A stretch of DNA of 31,508 nucleotides from Candidatus Berkelbacteria bacterium RIFCSPLOWO2_01_FULL_50_28 (GTDB taxonomy: Bacteria > Patescibacteria > UBA1384 > 2-12-FULL-50-11): positions 75,361 to 106,868 of the forward strand of contig MEZX01000003.1 of the NCBI GenBank assembly GCA_001774395.1, given 5' to 3'. Positions 7,309-14,099 of this stretch are shown here, piece after piece. A program made the position numbers and the translations under genes. Under the pieces are notes generated by a model. It ran no database searches. It was given only the letters and a program-made list of their open reading frames with translations, and had not been told where the DNA came from. Positions within the stretch are counted from its first letter, which is position 1. Each line of letters starts with the position of its first letter.

Positions 7309-7866
7309 TTAATCGCCGTTGGTGGCGTTTATGTCTTGCCGAGCCATCTGAATGATTTTCTCCGCCAGTTTCTCGGGGTTATTGTCAAAAGCAATCTTTG
7401 CCCGCCCGCGTTTAGAGACATTCAGAAGGTGATCTATCTCGTTTGAAACACCGCCAGTTTCAGTTAGAATCCCGATTGGTTTTTTGTCCTCAAAGGCGAT
7501 AGTGAACTCGTTTAATGTTCCAATTCGGCCACAAATAAAAATCACGGCATCGGTCGAGCGGATAAACAATAAATTGCGCCCTGAGTAGCCAAATCCGGTA
7601 TAGATCGCAAAATCGATGTACTTGTACGGCAGTTTGTATTTCTTGACGTGTTCGCGGTAGCTCGAGGCTGGCGAAACGCCAACTGTGAACCCGCCCGCTC
7701 TTTTGGCTCCCTTAGCAGCAGCAAAGGGGATTCCCGAAGTATCACCCGTTACAACGACGACTCCTTTTTTTGCTAGATAGTAGCCTATTTTTTCGGCCTT
7801 ATCGAAAGCGTCCGGCGTACAGATGTCCTCCGCTGCTCCTGAAATGCCAATTTTTACGTGTTGAAT
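7309..7866 (-). CDS. LOG/TIGR00725-like nucleotide-binding protein, apparent ATT start
   Basis: 185 aa if translation starts at ATT 7866. The frame reads KIGISGAAEDIC, VVVTGDTSGIPFAAAKGAKRAGG, YTGFGYSGRNLLFIRSTDAVIFICGRIGTLNEFTIAFE. This is the Rossmann-like fold of the LOG / TIGR00725 family, whose PGGxGTxxE motif appears here as CGRIGTLNEF. An in-frame TAG lies at 7878-7876, and no ATG or GTG exists before the strongly conserved N-terminal strand. The first usable codon is ATT at 7866, 5 nt after a strong SD (GGAGG). A start at the TTG at 7569 would discard half of the domain. LOG members are cytokinin-type phosphoribohydrolases; TIGR00725 members have no firm function. Confidence 0.72.
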   Translation of the reverse strand: MQHVKIGISGAAEDICTPDAFDKAEKIGYYLAKKGVVVVTGDTSGIPFAAAKGAKRAGGFTVGVSPASSYREHVKKYKLPYKYIDFAIYTGFGYSGRNLLFIRSTDAVIFICGRIGTLNEFTIAFEDKKPIGILTETGGVSNEIDHLLNVSKRGRAKIAFDNNPEKLAEKIIQMARQDINATNGD

Positions 7867-7932
7867 ATTGCCCTCCTATAATTTAGTTTACTAAAGTCCC
7901 GAGGGAGAATACACCTCGCCTCAATCAGAGGG

Positions 7933-7961
7933 TTTACAGTTTCACTGTCGATATCTACAAT
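7933..7961 (+). promoter_or_regulatory. Promoter of the ABC transporter operon
   Basis: TTTACA (7933-7938), 17-bp spacer, TACAAT (7956-7961). The ORF's first ATG (7962) abuts the -10, so it lies upstream of the expected start site; the ATG at 7971 is the usable one, and the mRNA is essentially leaderless. Confidence 0.75.
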
Positions 7962-7970
7962 ATGACCGAT

Positions 7971-8906
7971 ATGGCAGTCGTGATCGTGGTTGAAAATTTG
8001 GTCAAGCGCTACGGTAAGCTTGCCGCCGTCAGTGGTATTTCATTTGAAGTCCAAAAGGGCGAAGTTTTTGGCTTGCTCGGCGAAAACGGTGCTGGCAAAA
8101 CAACGACACTCGAGATTATTGAGGGGCTACGTCGACCGACCAGCGGCATCGTGAAGGTTCTAGGGCACGATGTAGCACGCGAGATGTCTCAGATCAAAAC
8201 CCGGATCGGGGTTCAGTTGCAGTCATCGGCCTACTACAGCTACCTAACCTTGCGAGAGATTCTAGAGCTCTTCGGTAGTTTCTATCCCAAATATCTGCCA
8301 GCCGATAAACTGTTAAAGTCTGTCAATCTACTAGAGAAAGCAAAATCTTACGTTACCCAGCTCTCCGGCGGCCAGCGCCAACGGTTTTCTATTGTCGCCT
8401 CGCTGGTAAATGACCCGCAAATTGTCTTCCTGGACGAACCGACCACTGGTCTAGACCCGCTCGCCAGGCGCAATCTTTGGGAGCTGATTGCCCAGATTAA
8501 GTCCCAAGGTAAAACAATCGTACTGACGACCCATTATATGGAGGAGGCTGAGTTGCTCTGTGACAGAGTGGCCATTATGGACAAAGGCAAGATTATTGCC
8601 CTCGACAAAACCCATAAGTTGGTTGAGCAAGCGAGCAAGCCGTTCAAGGTCAGTTTCATCTCTGATCGTACCGATACTGTCGCCTCACAATTGAAGAAAA
8701 TTGGTACTCTGACCGAACTCGGCGGCAAGACCGATCACTTCGAGATTACGCTTGCCACCGCCGCCAGTCTTCACAAGGCGCTGGACCTCATTCGAACACT
8801 CCAGCCCGCAAGCCTAACTGTCACCCGAGCGTCGCTGGAGGATGTTTTCATTGAAAAGACCGGCAAAACTATAACCGAGGAGGAGAATGCGCCTGTTCGT
8901 CGCTAA
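7971..8906 (+). CDS. ABC-2 exporter ATP-binding subunit
   Basis: 311 aa. Walker A GENGAGKTTT, Q-loop region GVQLQSSAYYSYLT, signature LSGGQRQRF, Walker B IVFLDEPTTGLDP, switch histidine TTHYMEEAE. The C-terminal 80 residues form the regulatory extension common in DrrA/CcmA-like exporters and end SLEDVFIEKTGK. The start at 7971 (MAVVIVVENLVKRYG) is set by the promoter position. It drives the partner permease encoded immediately downstream, overlapping by 20 bp. Substrate unknown; such two-gene exporters move drugs, lipids or peptides. Confidence 0.93.
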   Translation: MAVVIVVENLVKRYGKLAAVSGISFEVQKGEVFGLLGENGAGKTTTLEIIEGLRRPTSGIVKVLGHDVAREMSQIKTRIGVQLQSSAYYSYLTLREILELFGSFYPKYLPADKLLKSVNLLEKAKSYVTQLSGGQRQRFSIVASLVNDPQIVFLDEPTTGLDPLARRNLWELIAQIKSQGKTIVLTTHYMEEAELLCDRVAIMDKGKIIALDKTHKLVEQASKPFKVSFISDRTDTVASQLKKIGTLTELGGKTDHFEITLATAASLHKALDLIRTLQPASLTVTRASLEDVFIEKTGKTITEEENAPVRR

Positions 8907-9963
8907 CTTAAAGTTGCTGTTCCGTAACCGGCAGCTTCTCTTTTGGAGCTTGGCGTTCCCGTTAATTTTCACCGCGATTTTTGGATTGTTTTTTGGCAAA
9001 GATGTTGGAGGCGGCAGCGTTGCTTTGGTTAACAACAGTAAAACCGAGCTAGCAAGTTCGCTGGAAACAGCGCTTGAGAAGTCCGATCTTTTCAGTGTGA
9101 GAACCGAATCGAGCGTGGAGTCGGCCAAGAAACTCATCAAGAAAAATCTGGCCAGCACAATCGTTGAGATTCCCGCGACTTTTGGTCAGAATACGCCGAC
9201 GGCCGCTAAAACAATCAAGATCATCTTTGACCCAGCCGCCCAACAAACAAGTGCTGTAGTAACTGTTTTTGTTGATAAATTCCTGACCGGCGTCAATTAC
9301 AAATTGCAAAACGCCAAGCCAATATATTCTCTCGACGTGGAAAAAACCGTCGAAGGCACATTCACCTACTTCGACTTTGTCCTGATTGGTTTGATCGGTA
9401 TGGCGCTAATGAACTCGAACATTCAGAGCTTGGCGATTAATATGGCCAGGTATCGCGAGGATAAAATATTAAAGCGCATCACCACTACACCGCTTCCAAC
9501 CTGGAAATTTATCGTCGCCGAGGTGGCGGCACATTTGGTTCTGAATATCATTCAAGTTGCGGTAATAATAGCTACCGGTGTTTATCTGTTTGGCGGACAC
9601 GTGGGCAACAACATCGGCTTGCTTTTTGTGCTATCGCTTTTGGGCGCCGTTCTGTTCCAACTAATCGGCTTTGTGATCGCCAGCGCCACCAAAACAGCCA
9701 GCGCTGCCGAGGGGATGTCGACCGCTATTACCATTCCGATGATGTTTCTCTCTGGTGTGTTCTTCCCAATCGATCAGCTACCGCACTGGATCTTCTCGAT
9801 CGTTTCGTACCTGCCGCTCTCGCCGTTGCTACGGATGATGCGTGAAGGGGCGCTCGAGAATCTTTCGCCCTGGAGCACTCCGATGAACCTGATAATTGTT
9901 TTTGCCTGGATTCTTGTCGCCCTGGGTTTTGCCGTCTGGCGCTTCCGATTGACGGAAGAGTAG
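8887..9963 (+). CDS. ABC-2 type permease
   Basis: 358 aa with the ABC-2 membrane layout: TM1 at about 19-37, a large extracytoplasmic domain (about 40-155, containing VALVNNSKTELA and KIIFDPAAQQTSAVV), then five TM helices between about 160 and 353. ATG 8887 follows an excellent SD (GAGGAGGAGA) and overlaps the ATPase gene by 20 bp, so translation is coupled. MFLSGVFFPIDQLP in the penultimate loop is typical of this family. Confidence 0.92.
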   Translation: MRLFVANLKLLFRNRQLLFWSLAFPLIFTAIFGLFFGKDVGGGSVALVNNSKTELASSLETALEKSDLFSVRTESSVESAKKLIKKNLASTIVEIPATFGQNTPTAAKTIKIIFDPAAQQTSAVVTVFVDKFLTGVNYKLQNAKPIYSLDVEKTVEGTFTYFDFVLIGLIGMALMNSNIQSLAINMARYREDKILKRITTTPLPTWKFIVAEVAAHLVLNIIQVAVIIATGVYLFGGHVGNNIGLLFVLSLLGAVLFQLIGFVIASATKTASAAEGMSTAITIPMMFLSGVFFPIDQLPHWIFSIVSYLPLSPLLRMMREGALENLSPWSTPMNLIIVFAWILVALGFAVWRFRLTEE

Positions 9964-10021
9964 CCCCGCTTGGCAGCGAATTTTCAATTTCCAGTTTTCA
10001 ATTTTGTCGGCTTTCGCCTCC

Positions 10022-10056
10022 ATAGCTCCTCAGCTACGCTTTCGTCGCTATCAAAT
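10022..10056. repeat. Intergenic palindromic stretch
   Basis: ATAGC (10022-10026) and GCTAT (10046-10050) bracket a GC-rich core in the 178-bp gap before tRNA-Asn. The gap also contains AT-rich near-repeats of TTTTCAATTT. No ORF or terminator with a T-run is seen. Confidence 0.35.
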
Positions 10057-10101
10057 AATTTTCGATTTACAATTACTTATTAGGGGTGGATTAACAACGC
10101 T

Positions 10102-10129
10102 TTGGCAGGTAAAATACAGTAAGTACATT
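10102..10129 (+). promoter_or_regulatory. Candidate promoter of tRNA-Asn
   Basis: TTGGCA (10102-10107), 16 bp, TACATT (10124-10129), placing the start site about 6 nt before the tRNA's first base. Confidence 0.5.
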
Positions 10130-10175
10130 AAAGTAATTTATTCTGGGGTAGCTCAGTGGTAGAGCGGTCGACTGT

Positions 10176-10524
10176 GTCACAAATTTAGTCAACAGTTGAA
10201 ACAACTGACATACGCAGCTTCCTCAAGCAATCGAGGTTGAAAAACGGGGTTAATTGTCCACCTGTGTTAAAACTACGGTGGATGCGCCAAAGCGTTTCGC
10301 GACGGCGTTCGGGAAGCCCTCCTTGGGAACTGTTACCAAGTGGGTAATCCGCAGCCAAGTCGGCCACACTTTTTGAAAGTGTGGCGAAAGGTTCAGAGGC
10401 CATACGCCCCGCATCCAGCCCCAGTTTAAGGCAACATCAAGCCCAATTATGGGTCAGATTTATCCTTAAACTGGAGCTGGATGATGAGATGGTCCACGCC
10501 ATTAGGAAACTAGTGGATTAAGTG
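10176..10524 (+). ncRNA. Group I self-splicing intron (349 nt)
   Basis: The 5' site is after U (10175) and the last intron base is G (10524). The guide GCAG (10214-10217) pairs with exon CUGU, giving the required U-G wobble at the splice site. Core elements: Q-like AATCCGCAGCC (10346-10356), R-like GTTCAGAGGCCATACG (10391-10406), S-like GATGAGATGGTCC. P7 is GGCCAT (10398-10403) with ATGGTC (10489-10494). Long P8: 10413-10431 with 10464-10482. A peripheral hairpin spans 10364-10384. P9 is CCATTAG-GAAA-CTAGTGG (10499-10516). No ORF is encoded, apart from the recombinase stop codon on the other strand at 10518. A mobile-palindrome copy sits at 10258-10281. Confidence 0.9.
10258..10281. repeat. 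Palindromic element copy inside the intron
   Basis: CCACC-(14)-GGTGG, with 20 of 24 bases shared with the copy at 24853-24876. The stem difference is compensatory: A-T here where the other copy has G-C. Confidence 0.7.
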
Positions 10525-12029
10525 TAATCGATTGGTCGTGGGTTCGAATCCCACCCCCAGAGCCAGTTCGAATGACTTGAGGCAACTAGCACTGCATCAA
10601 AGGGTGCTTTCAGGTTAAAATTGAGCTTTTTGCCTTCCAAAGTTAAGTTCGAAAATAAGAAATTGATGATTTGGCGTTTACGCTCGTCTTTCGAACTCTC
10701 AAAAATTGAGTAGGCTCGTGAAGTAACGTCCAGCAGAGTGGAAACAGTCGTTCCGAAGCTCTCGTCGGCTTTTGAATACTGTCGGAGCTTAACGTCGATT
10801 TCGTACTGTTTTTGTTTAAGTTCTTCAGCTTTTTTGTCGTACTCGTCCGTGGTAATACGCTCACTAATTCTAAGGTCGAGAAGATTGTCTAGCTGTTTCT
10901 GAAAGCCATCGTACAGTTTGTTTAGCGATTCTAAGGCCGTGGTGTGGTAATCAATCTTGGCTTGATGGCTTTCACGCAACCGGTCTTTTAGGTCAGCCAA
11001 AACGTCTTGGGGAATTACCAACCGCTTTAAGACACCGCTGACTTGAGTTAACAGCTCCTCTTCCCTCAGCCTAACCGCTCCGCAGTTTCCTTTGTGCTTA
11101 GTACACGTCAGGTAAGTGTACTTGTCTTTTTTGCGGTCAGAGCTAATGGCACACCCACAGTAAGCACACTTAACCAGCCCGCGAAAAACATAGGGTTTAC
11201 CGGCGTATTTGAACGGCTTTTTATGCCAGCCCTGCCTGACTTGTTGGCATTTTACGAATAACCACTCGTCAATAATAACCGGATGTATATGCTCGTGAAG
11301 TTCGCCCTTGATTTCCATTTTGCCGTAGTAAAACGGGTTCTGAAGCATTCTATGTACCTGACTGTTAGTAATGGGCTTGTGGGGTGGCTTATTGTTGGTC
11401 AAACCCAGCTCTTTTAGCTGTTGGGTAATAGCCATAATTGAATAGCTGCCAGTGGCATAAAGTTCGAAAGCCTTCTTAATCGAGTAGTCCCGCTCTTTAT
11501 CTAAAACAATGACCGACTTGTGGGTTTCCGGGTCACGCTCGTTTCTGTAACCAAGCGGGGCTTTGGCAATCCACTGACCATTTCTTACCTTGTAGTCTAG
11601 GCTTCGCTTAACATTGTCGCTTAACTGTTGAACGTAGCTCTTTGCTCCGATAACCGCGAAGTCCCAGAGCATAAATTGTGAAGAGGTTGCCTTGTCGCTG
11701 ATGACCAGATTTTCTCGAAGAAAGAGAATCTCAACTTTGCCCGCTCGAACGAGTTCGTCGAGCATTACTGACTCCTTGAAGCTCCTTTGAACACGGTCGA
11801 CTGCGTCAGCAACCAGAATTACCCGTTCTTTTTGGGCTTTGATGTAATCAATCATTAGGTTGAAATCTTTGCGTTCGCCCCGGGTCGAGGACTCAATTAT
11901 TTCGAATACTTTAGGGTTGTCATAACCCCGACTTCGGCAGGCCATTAGCAGTCGCTCTTTTTGGGCGGCGATTGAGTGGCCTTCTTCTTGGTCGTGAGTT
12001 GATACACGAGCTAGAACTACCGTTTTCAT
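10518..12029 (-). CDS. Large serine recombinase (integrase)
   Basis: 503 aa. N-terminal resolvase domain with the nucleophile Ser10 in ARVSTHDQ and the arginine-rich ADAVDRVQRS, then the recombinase domain (NGQWIAKAPLGYRNE; ITNSQVHRMLQNPFYYGKM), a zinc ribbon (CAYCGC ... CTKHKGNCG, about 300-325), a coiled coil (about 350-420) and a C-terminal lobe. Catalyses attP x attB integration at tRNA-Asn. The last 14 or so codons (including GWDSNPRP) are antisense to tRNA exon 2, and the stop lies in the intron end, so the host tRNA supplies the protein's tail. The start overlaps the Xis-like gene by ATGA. Confidence 0.92.
   Translation of the reverse strand: MKTVVLARVSTHDQEEGHSIAAQKERLLMACRSRGYDNPKVFEIIESSTRGERKDFNLMIDYIKAQKERVILVADAVDRVQRSFKESVMLDELVRAGKVEILFLRENLVISDKATSSQFMLWDFAVIGAKSYVQQLSDNVKRSLDYKVRNGQWIAKAPLGYRNERDPETHKSVIVLDKERDYSIKKAFELYATGSYSIMAITQQLKELGLTNNKPPHKPITNSQVHRMLQNPFYYGKMEIKGELHEHIHPVIIDEWLFVKCQQVRQGWHKKPFKYAGKPYVFRGLVKCAYCGCAISSDRKKDKYTYLTCTKHKGNCGAVRLREEELLTQVSGVLKRLVIPQDVLADLKDRLRESHQAKIDYHTTALESLNKLYDGFQKQLDNLLDLRISERITTDEYDKKAEELKQKQYEIDVKLRQYSKADESFGTTVSTLLDVTSRAYSIFESSKDERKRQIINFLFSNLTLEGKKLNFNLKAPFDAVLVASSHSNWLWGWDSNPRPIDYT
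10551..10563 (+). repeat. Left attachment repeat (attL core)
   Basis: CCACCCCCAGAGC, covering the end of the T-stem, the acceptor 3' strand, the discriminator and one C. Identical to 19866-19878. Confidence 0.75.
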
Positions 12030-12232
12030 AACGCATTCCTTTCAACAAATCCCAGAAGGTCAGTTTTCTTGATTCGGATATTCCTGCCCAACTTAGAAGC
12101 GGGGAGTTTACCAGCTTTTATCCAGCGGTAAATCGTTAGGTTACTGACTCGTAGGAGCTTGGCTGCTTCAGTCGTAGTCATAAGCTGAAATTGGCTGTCT
12201 TTGGTCATTTTGTTTATATCGTTCGTTATCAT
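12026..12232 (-). CDS. Excisionase-like HTH protein
   Basis: 68 aa. LMTTTEAAKLLRVSNLTIYRWIKAGKLPASKLGRNIRIKKTDLLGFV is a MerR/excisionase-type winged helix (HTH_17). ATG 12232 is kept because GGAG lies 7 nt upstream; internal ATGs at 12205 and 12181 have no SD. Adjacent to the serine recombinase (ATGA overlap), it is the obvious candidate for the recombination directionality factor, although plain regulators have the same fold. Overlaps the rep gene by 65 bp. Confidence 0.8.
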   Translation of the reverse strand: MITNDINKMTKDSQFQLMTTTEAAKLLRVSNLTIYRWIKAGKLPASKLGRNIRIKKTDLLGFVERNAL

Positions 12233-13358
12233 TATTTAACTCCGATTCGGGATAGTCTGCAAACTTTACTGGTTTATATTCCTGAAGACCCGATGATATT
12301 TCTTTGTAGGGTCGGTAAATTGTTGGTGGCAGAACCAGCGACTTAATGTCTTTGTTGAGACGCGTCCAATTCGTACCCTTTGTGCTTTCGTAAGCCTGTC
12401 TGAAGGTTCGGTAACCATTAGCCCCGATGAGCTTCATAGCGAGATAGCACTGCAATAGCCGGTTCCCTTTGATGTGTGGGTTTAGCTTGCTAAGTTCCCG
12501 GAAAGTGTCGAGGTCGTTTTTTATCGTTTCTGGTATAGCAAGCTCAAGCCCTTGCGTGTATTCCTGCCAAAAATAGCGAAGAACCGCTAAGGAAGTGTCC
12601 GACGAAAAAAGTTCACGGAAGCTAAAACCCGTTTTCAGCCCGACCTTTTCCGCTACCAGCTTTAGCTTCCTGCGGTTGAGCCGGACTTCAAATCGGAGAA
12701 CCTCAAACCGTTTTTTCTTGAAGACTTCAAAAAGAGGCATTTGCAACGAATTGTCTTTCTCGATTGCCCGTTTTTCACTTTTCTTCGATTGCTCCAAGTC
12801 CTTAACCTTGTCGTAAAAGACGACTTCGAAACTGTTAGTGTGCCAGCTCAGGTAGTGTCCTTCGTTCCGAAACCGAACCTTGTTCGAATCGAGCCGCTTG
12901 GAGACGTTTGCCTTAGCAAGTTCGCTAATTATCATCGAGGTGCTTGTTCCATTCGCGAGAATGAAGTTTTTGGAGTAATGAATGCCAGTCGGGATTGTTG
13001 ATTCCAGCACTTGAGTGTAAACCCAAACGCCCATCTCTTTGAGCTTGGCTTGCAGATGCGTAATCAGCTCGTCGAAGTCAGAATCAACCAGCTCTTCAAA
13101 GTTATTGCCAAACAGCAGCTTGGGAGCCGAGAACTCGATTTTTAAGACCCTAGACATAGTTCCGGCTGCTGGACGGGCGTAAATGGTTAAGCGGGGCTTG
13201 TAGTTGCCTTCTCGCAGCTCCTGGGGAGTCGGGTTCTGCTCGACTTTCTCGCCTGGCCTGACGCCTGACCTTTCAAGCAGGGAATACTTTGGAAACTTGG
13301 ACTTGTCAGCCATAACGTACTGTCCTTCAGCCAGCGTAATAATTACAGTGTCTTTCAT
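12168..13358 (-). CDS. Gene II/X-family-like replication initiator (Rep)
   Basis: 396 aa from ATG 13358; the upstream TTG at 13370 is possible but less likely. Regions such as FSAPKLLFGNNFEEL, GHYLSWHTNSFEVVFYDKVKDLE and KRFEVLRFEVRLNRRKL match the layout of phage/plasmid gene II/X replication proteins, which nick DNA for rolling-circle replication. I do not see an unambiguous HUH motif, so the biochemical assignment is by layout. The C-terminal part (NGYRTFRQAYESTKGTNW) is conserved-looking but unnamed. Lies in one overlapping operon with the SpoVG-like gene and the recombination genes, suggesting the excised circle can replicate. Confidence 0.65.
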   Translation of the reverse strand: MKDTVIITLAEGQYVMADKSKFPKYSLLERSGVRPGEKVEQNPTPQELREGNYKPRLTIYARPAAGTMSRVLKIEFSAPKLLFGNNFEELVDSDFDELITHLQAKLKEMGVWVYTQVLESTIPTGIHYSKNFILANGTSTSMIISELAKANVSKRLDSNKVRFRNEGHYLSWHTNSFEVVFYDKVKDLEQSKKSEKRAIEKDNSLQMPLFEVFKKKRFEVLRFEVRLNRRKLKLVAEKVGLKTGFSFRELFSSDTSLAVLRYFWQEYTQGLELAIPETIKNDLDTFRELSKLNPHIKGNRLLQCYLAMKLIGANGYRTFRQAYESTKGTNWTRLNKDIKSLVLPPTIYRPYKEISSGLQEYKPVKFADYPESELNNDNERYKQNDQRQPISAYDYD

Positions 13359-13635
13359 TACTGGCTTCAATTACTTCTTTGAATCGAGAGAGAAGGGCGA
13401 TTTCGATTTTCTGACTAAGCTCTTGGGTTGTGGGGTGAAATAGCTGGATATTCTGCTGGCCGACCTTCTTGGTTGGATAGGTAATACGATAGCCACTACA
13501 GTCCAGCTTTGAGTGAATGCCAACTGAAGAAAGATAGAGCTTCCCGTCGAGCAAGAAGCTGGCAAAACCAACCAAGCCGTTCTGGGGCTTAATCACGACA
13601 ATCTGGACTTCAGAAACTTCGCTTTTTCGCTGCAT
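13327..13635 (-). CDS. SpoVG-like small protein
   Basis: 102 aa. VQIVVIKPQNGLVGFASFLLDGKLYLSSVGIH and YRITYPTKKVGQQNIQLFHPTTQELSQKIEIAL follow the SpoVG pattern (beta strands, a YP(S/T)K-type motif, then HP(x)4E(x)4IE). SpoVG proteins bind nucleic acids and regulate gene expression; plasmid and phage relatives often lie next to rep. Overlaps the Rep ORF by 32 bp and the upstream tiny gene by 26 bp. Confidence 0.6.
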   Translation of the reverse strand: MQRKSEVSEVQIVVIKPQNGLVGFASFLLDGKLYLSSVGIHSKLDCSGYRITYPTKKVGQQNIQLFHPTTQELSQKIEIALLSRFKEVIEASNERHCNYYAG

Positions 13636-13777
13636 TGGCTTTTCCTCGTTTGATAGCCTCTGAGAGGCAATGACGGTAATGCTCTTTGAGTAATTCAGCT
13701 ATAAGTATCGTAATCCGCTCGTCGGCGGGTAGGCCATTTGTGTGCCTAAGCAATTTTTTTATTTTTTTATTTTTCAT
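13610..13777 (-). CDS. Small basic protein, 55 aa
   Basis: ATG 13777 preceded by AAAGGA (9 nt away); stop TGA at 13612-13610. Sequence starts MKNKKIKKLLRHTNGLP, has a leucine-rich helix (ITILIAELLKEHYRHCLSEAIKRGK) and a basic tail. It overlaps the SpoVG-like start in another frame and fits the operon's overlapping style. Function unknown; a DNA-binding accessory is possible. Confidence 0.6.
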   Translation of the reverse strand: MKNKKIKKLLRHTNGLPADERITILIAELLKEHYRHCLSEAIKRGKANAAKKRSF

Positions 13778-13825
13778 TGGTGATTGTCCTTTCGTTAGTT
13801 TTATTTTGTTCGGGTTTGGTACGGT

Positions 13826-13990
13826 TTACTCCTTCATCGCTGCCCTTTCCCGTTGGTTTTCCTCGTCCGCTTCTAAAATCAGCTCGACAAAACCAAGCAA
13901 GTTCTCTTCTGCTTCCCTCAGCTGTTCAGCGTCGAGTTTTTTGCCGTAGAGCTGTTCTATCCCTGACAAATCTTGGTTATTTTCGACCAT
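13826..13990 (-). CDS. Small acidic protein, 54 aa
   Basis: MVENNQDLSGIEQLYGKKL then REAEENLLGFVELILEADEE. Small acidic ORFs with a REAxENLLGFxxLL core recur in integrative elements next to rep and recombination genes; function unknown. First gene of the leftward operon. TTGACG lies about 40 nt upstream but no convincing -10 at 17 bp is seen. Confidence 0.6.
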   Translation of the reverse strand: MVENNQDLSGIEQLYGKKLDAEQLREAEENLLGFVELILEADEENQRERAAMKE

Positions 13991-14099
13991 AATGGCTTTA
14001 TCGCTTCTGCCGAGCTTCGGACGTCAACTAGGCTAACCAAAAAAGCCCCACTGTATCTGTCAGCGGAAGGCTAATAATTTTGTTTGCCTATGGTTGTGC

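Larger units (their letters stand above)
10142..10565 (+). tRNA. tRNA-Asn (GUU) interrupted in the anticodon by a group I intron
   Basis: Exon 1 is 10142-10175 and exon 2 is 10525-10565. Joined, they give acceptor TCTGGGG/CCCCAGA, D-arm GCTC-AGTGGTA-GAGC, anticodon stem GTCGA/TCGAT, loop CTGTTAA (anticodon GTT), variable TGGTC, T-arm GTGGG-TTCGAAT-CCCAC, discriminator G and encoded CCA. The core GGTCGACTGTTAATCGATTGGTC is that of bacterial tRNA-Asn. The split lies between anticodon bases 35 and 36, so no functional tRNA exists without splicing. The 3' end is also the attachment site of the 9.3-kb island, and its last two CCA bases come from the island side of the junction. Confidence 0.9.
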
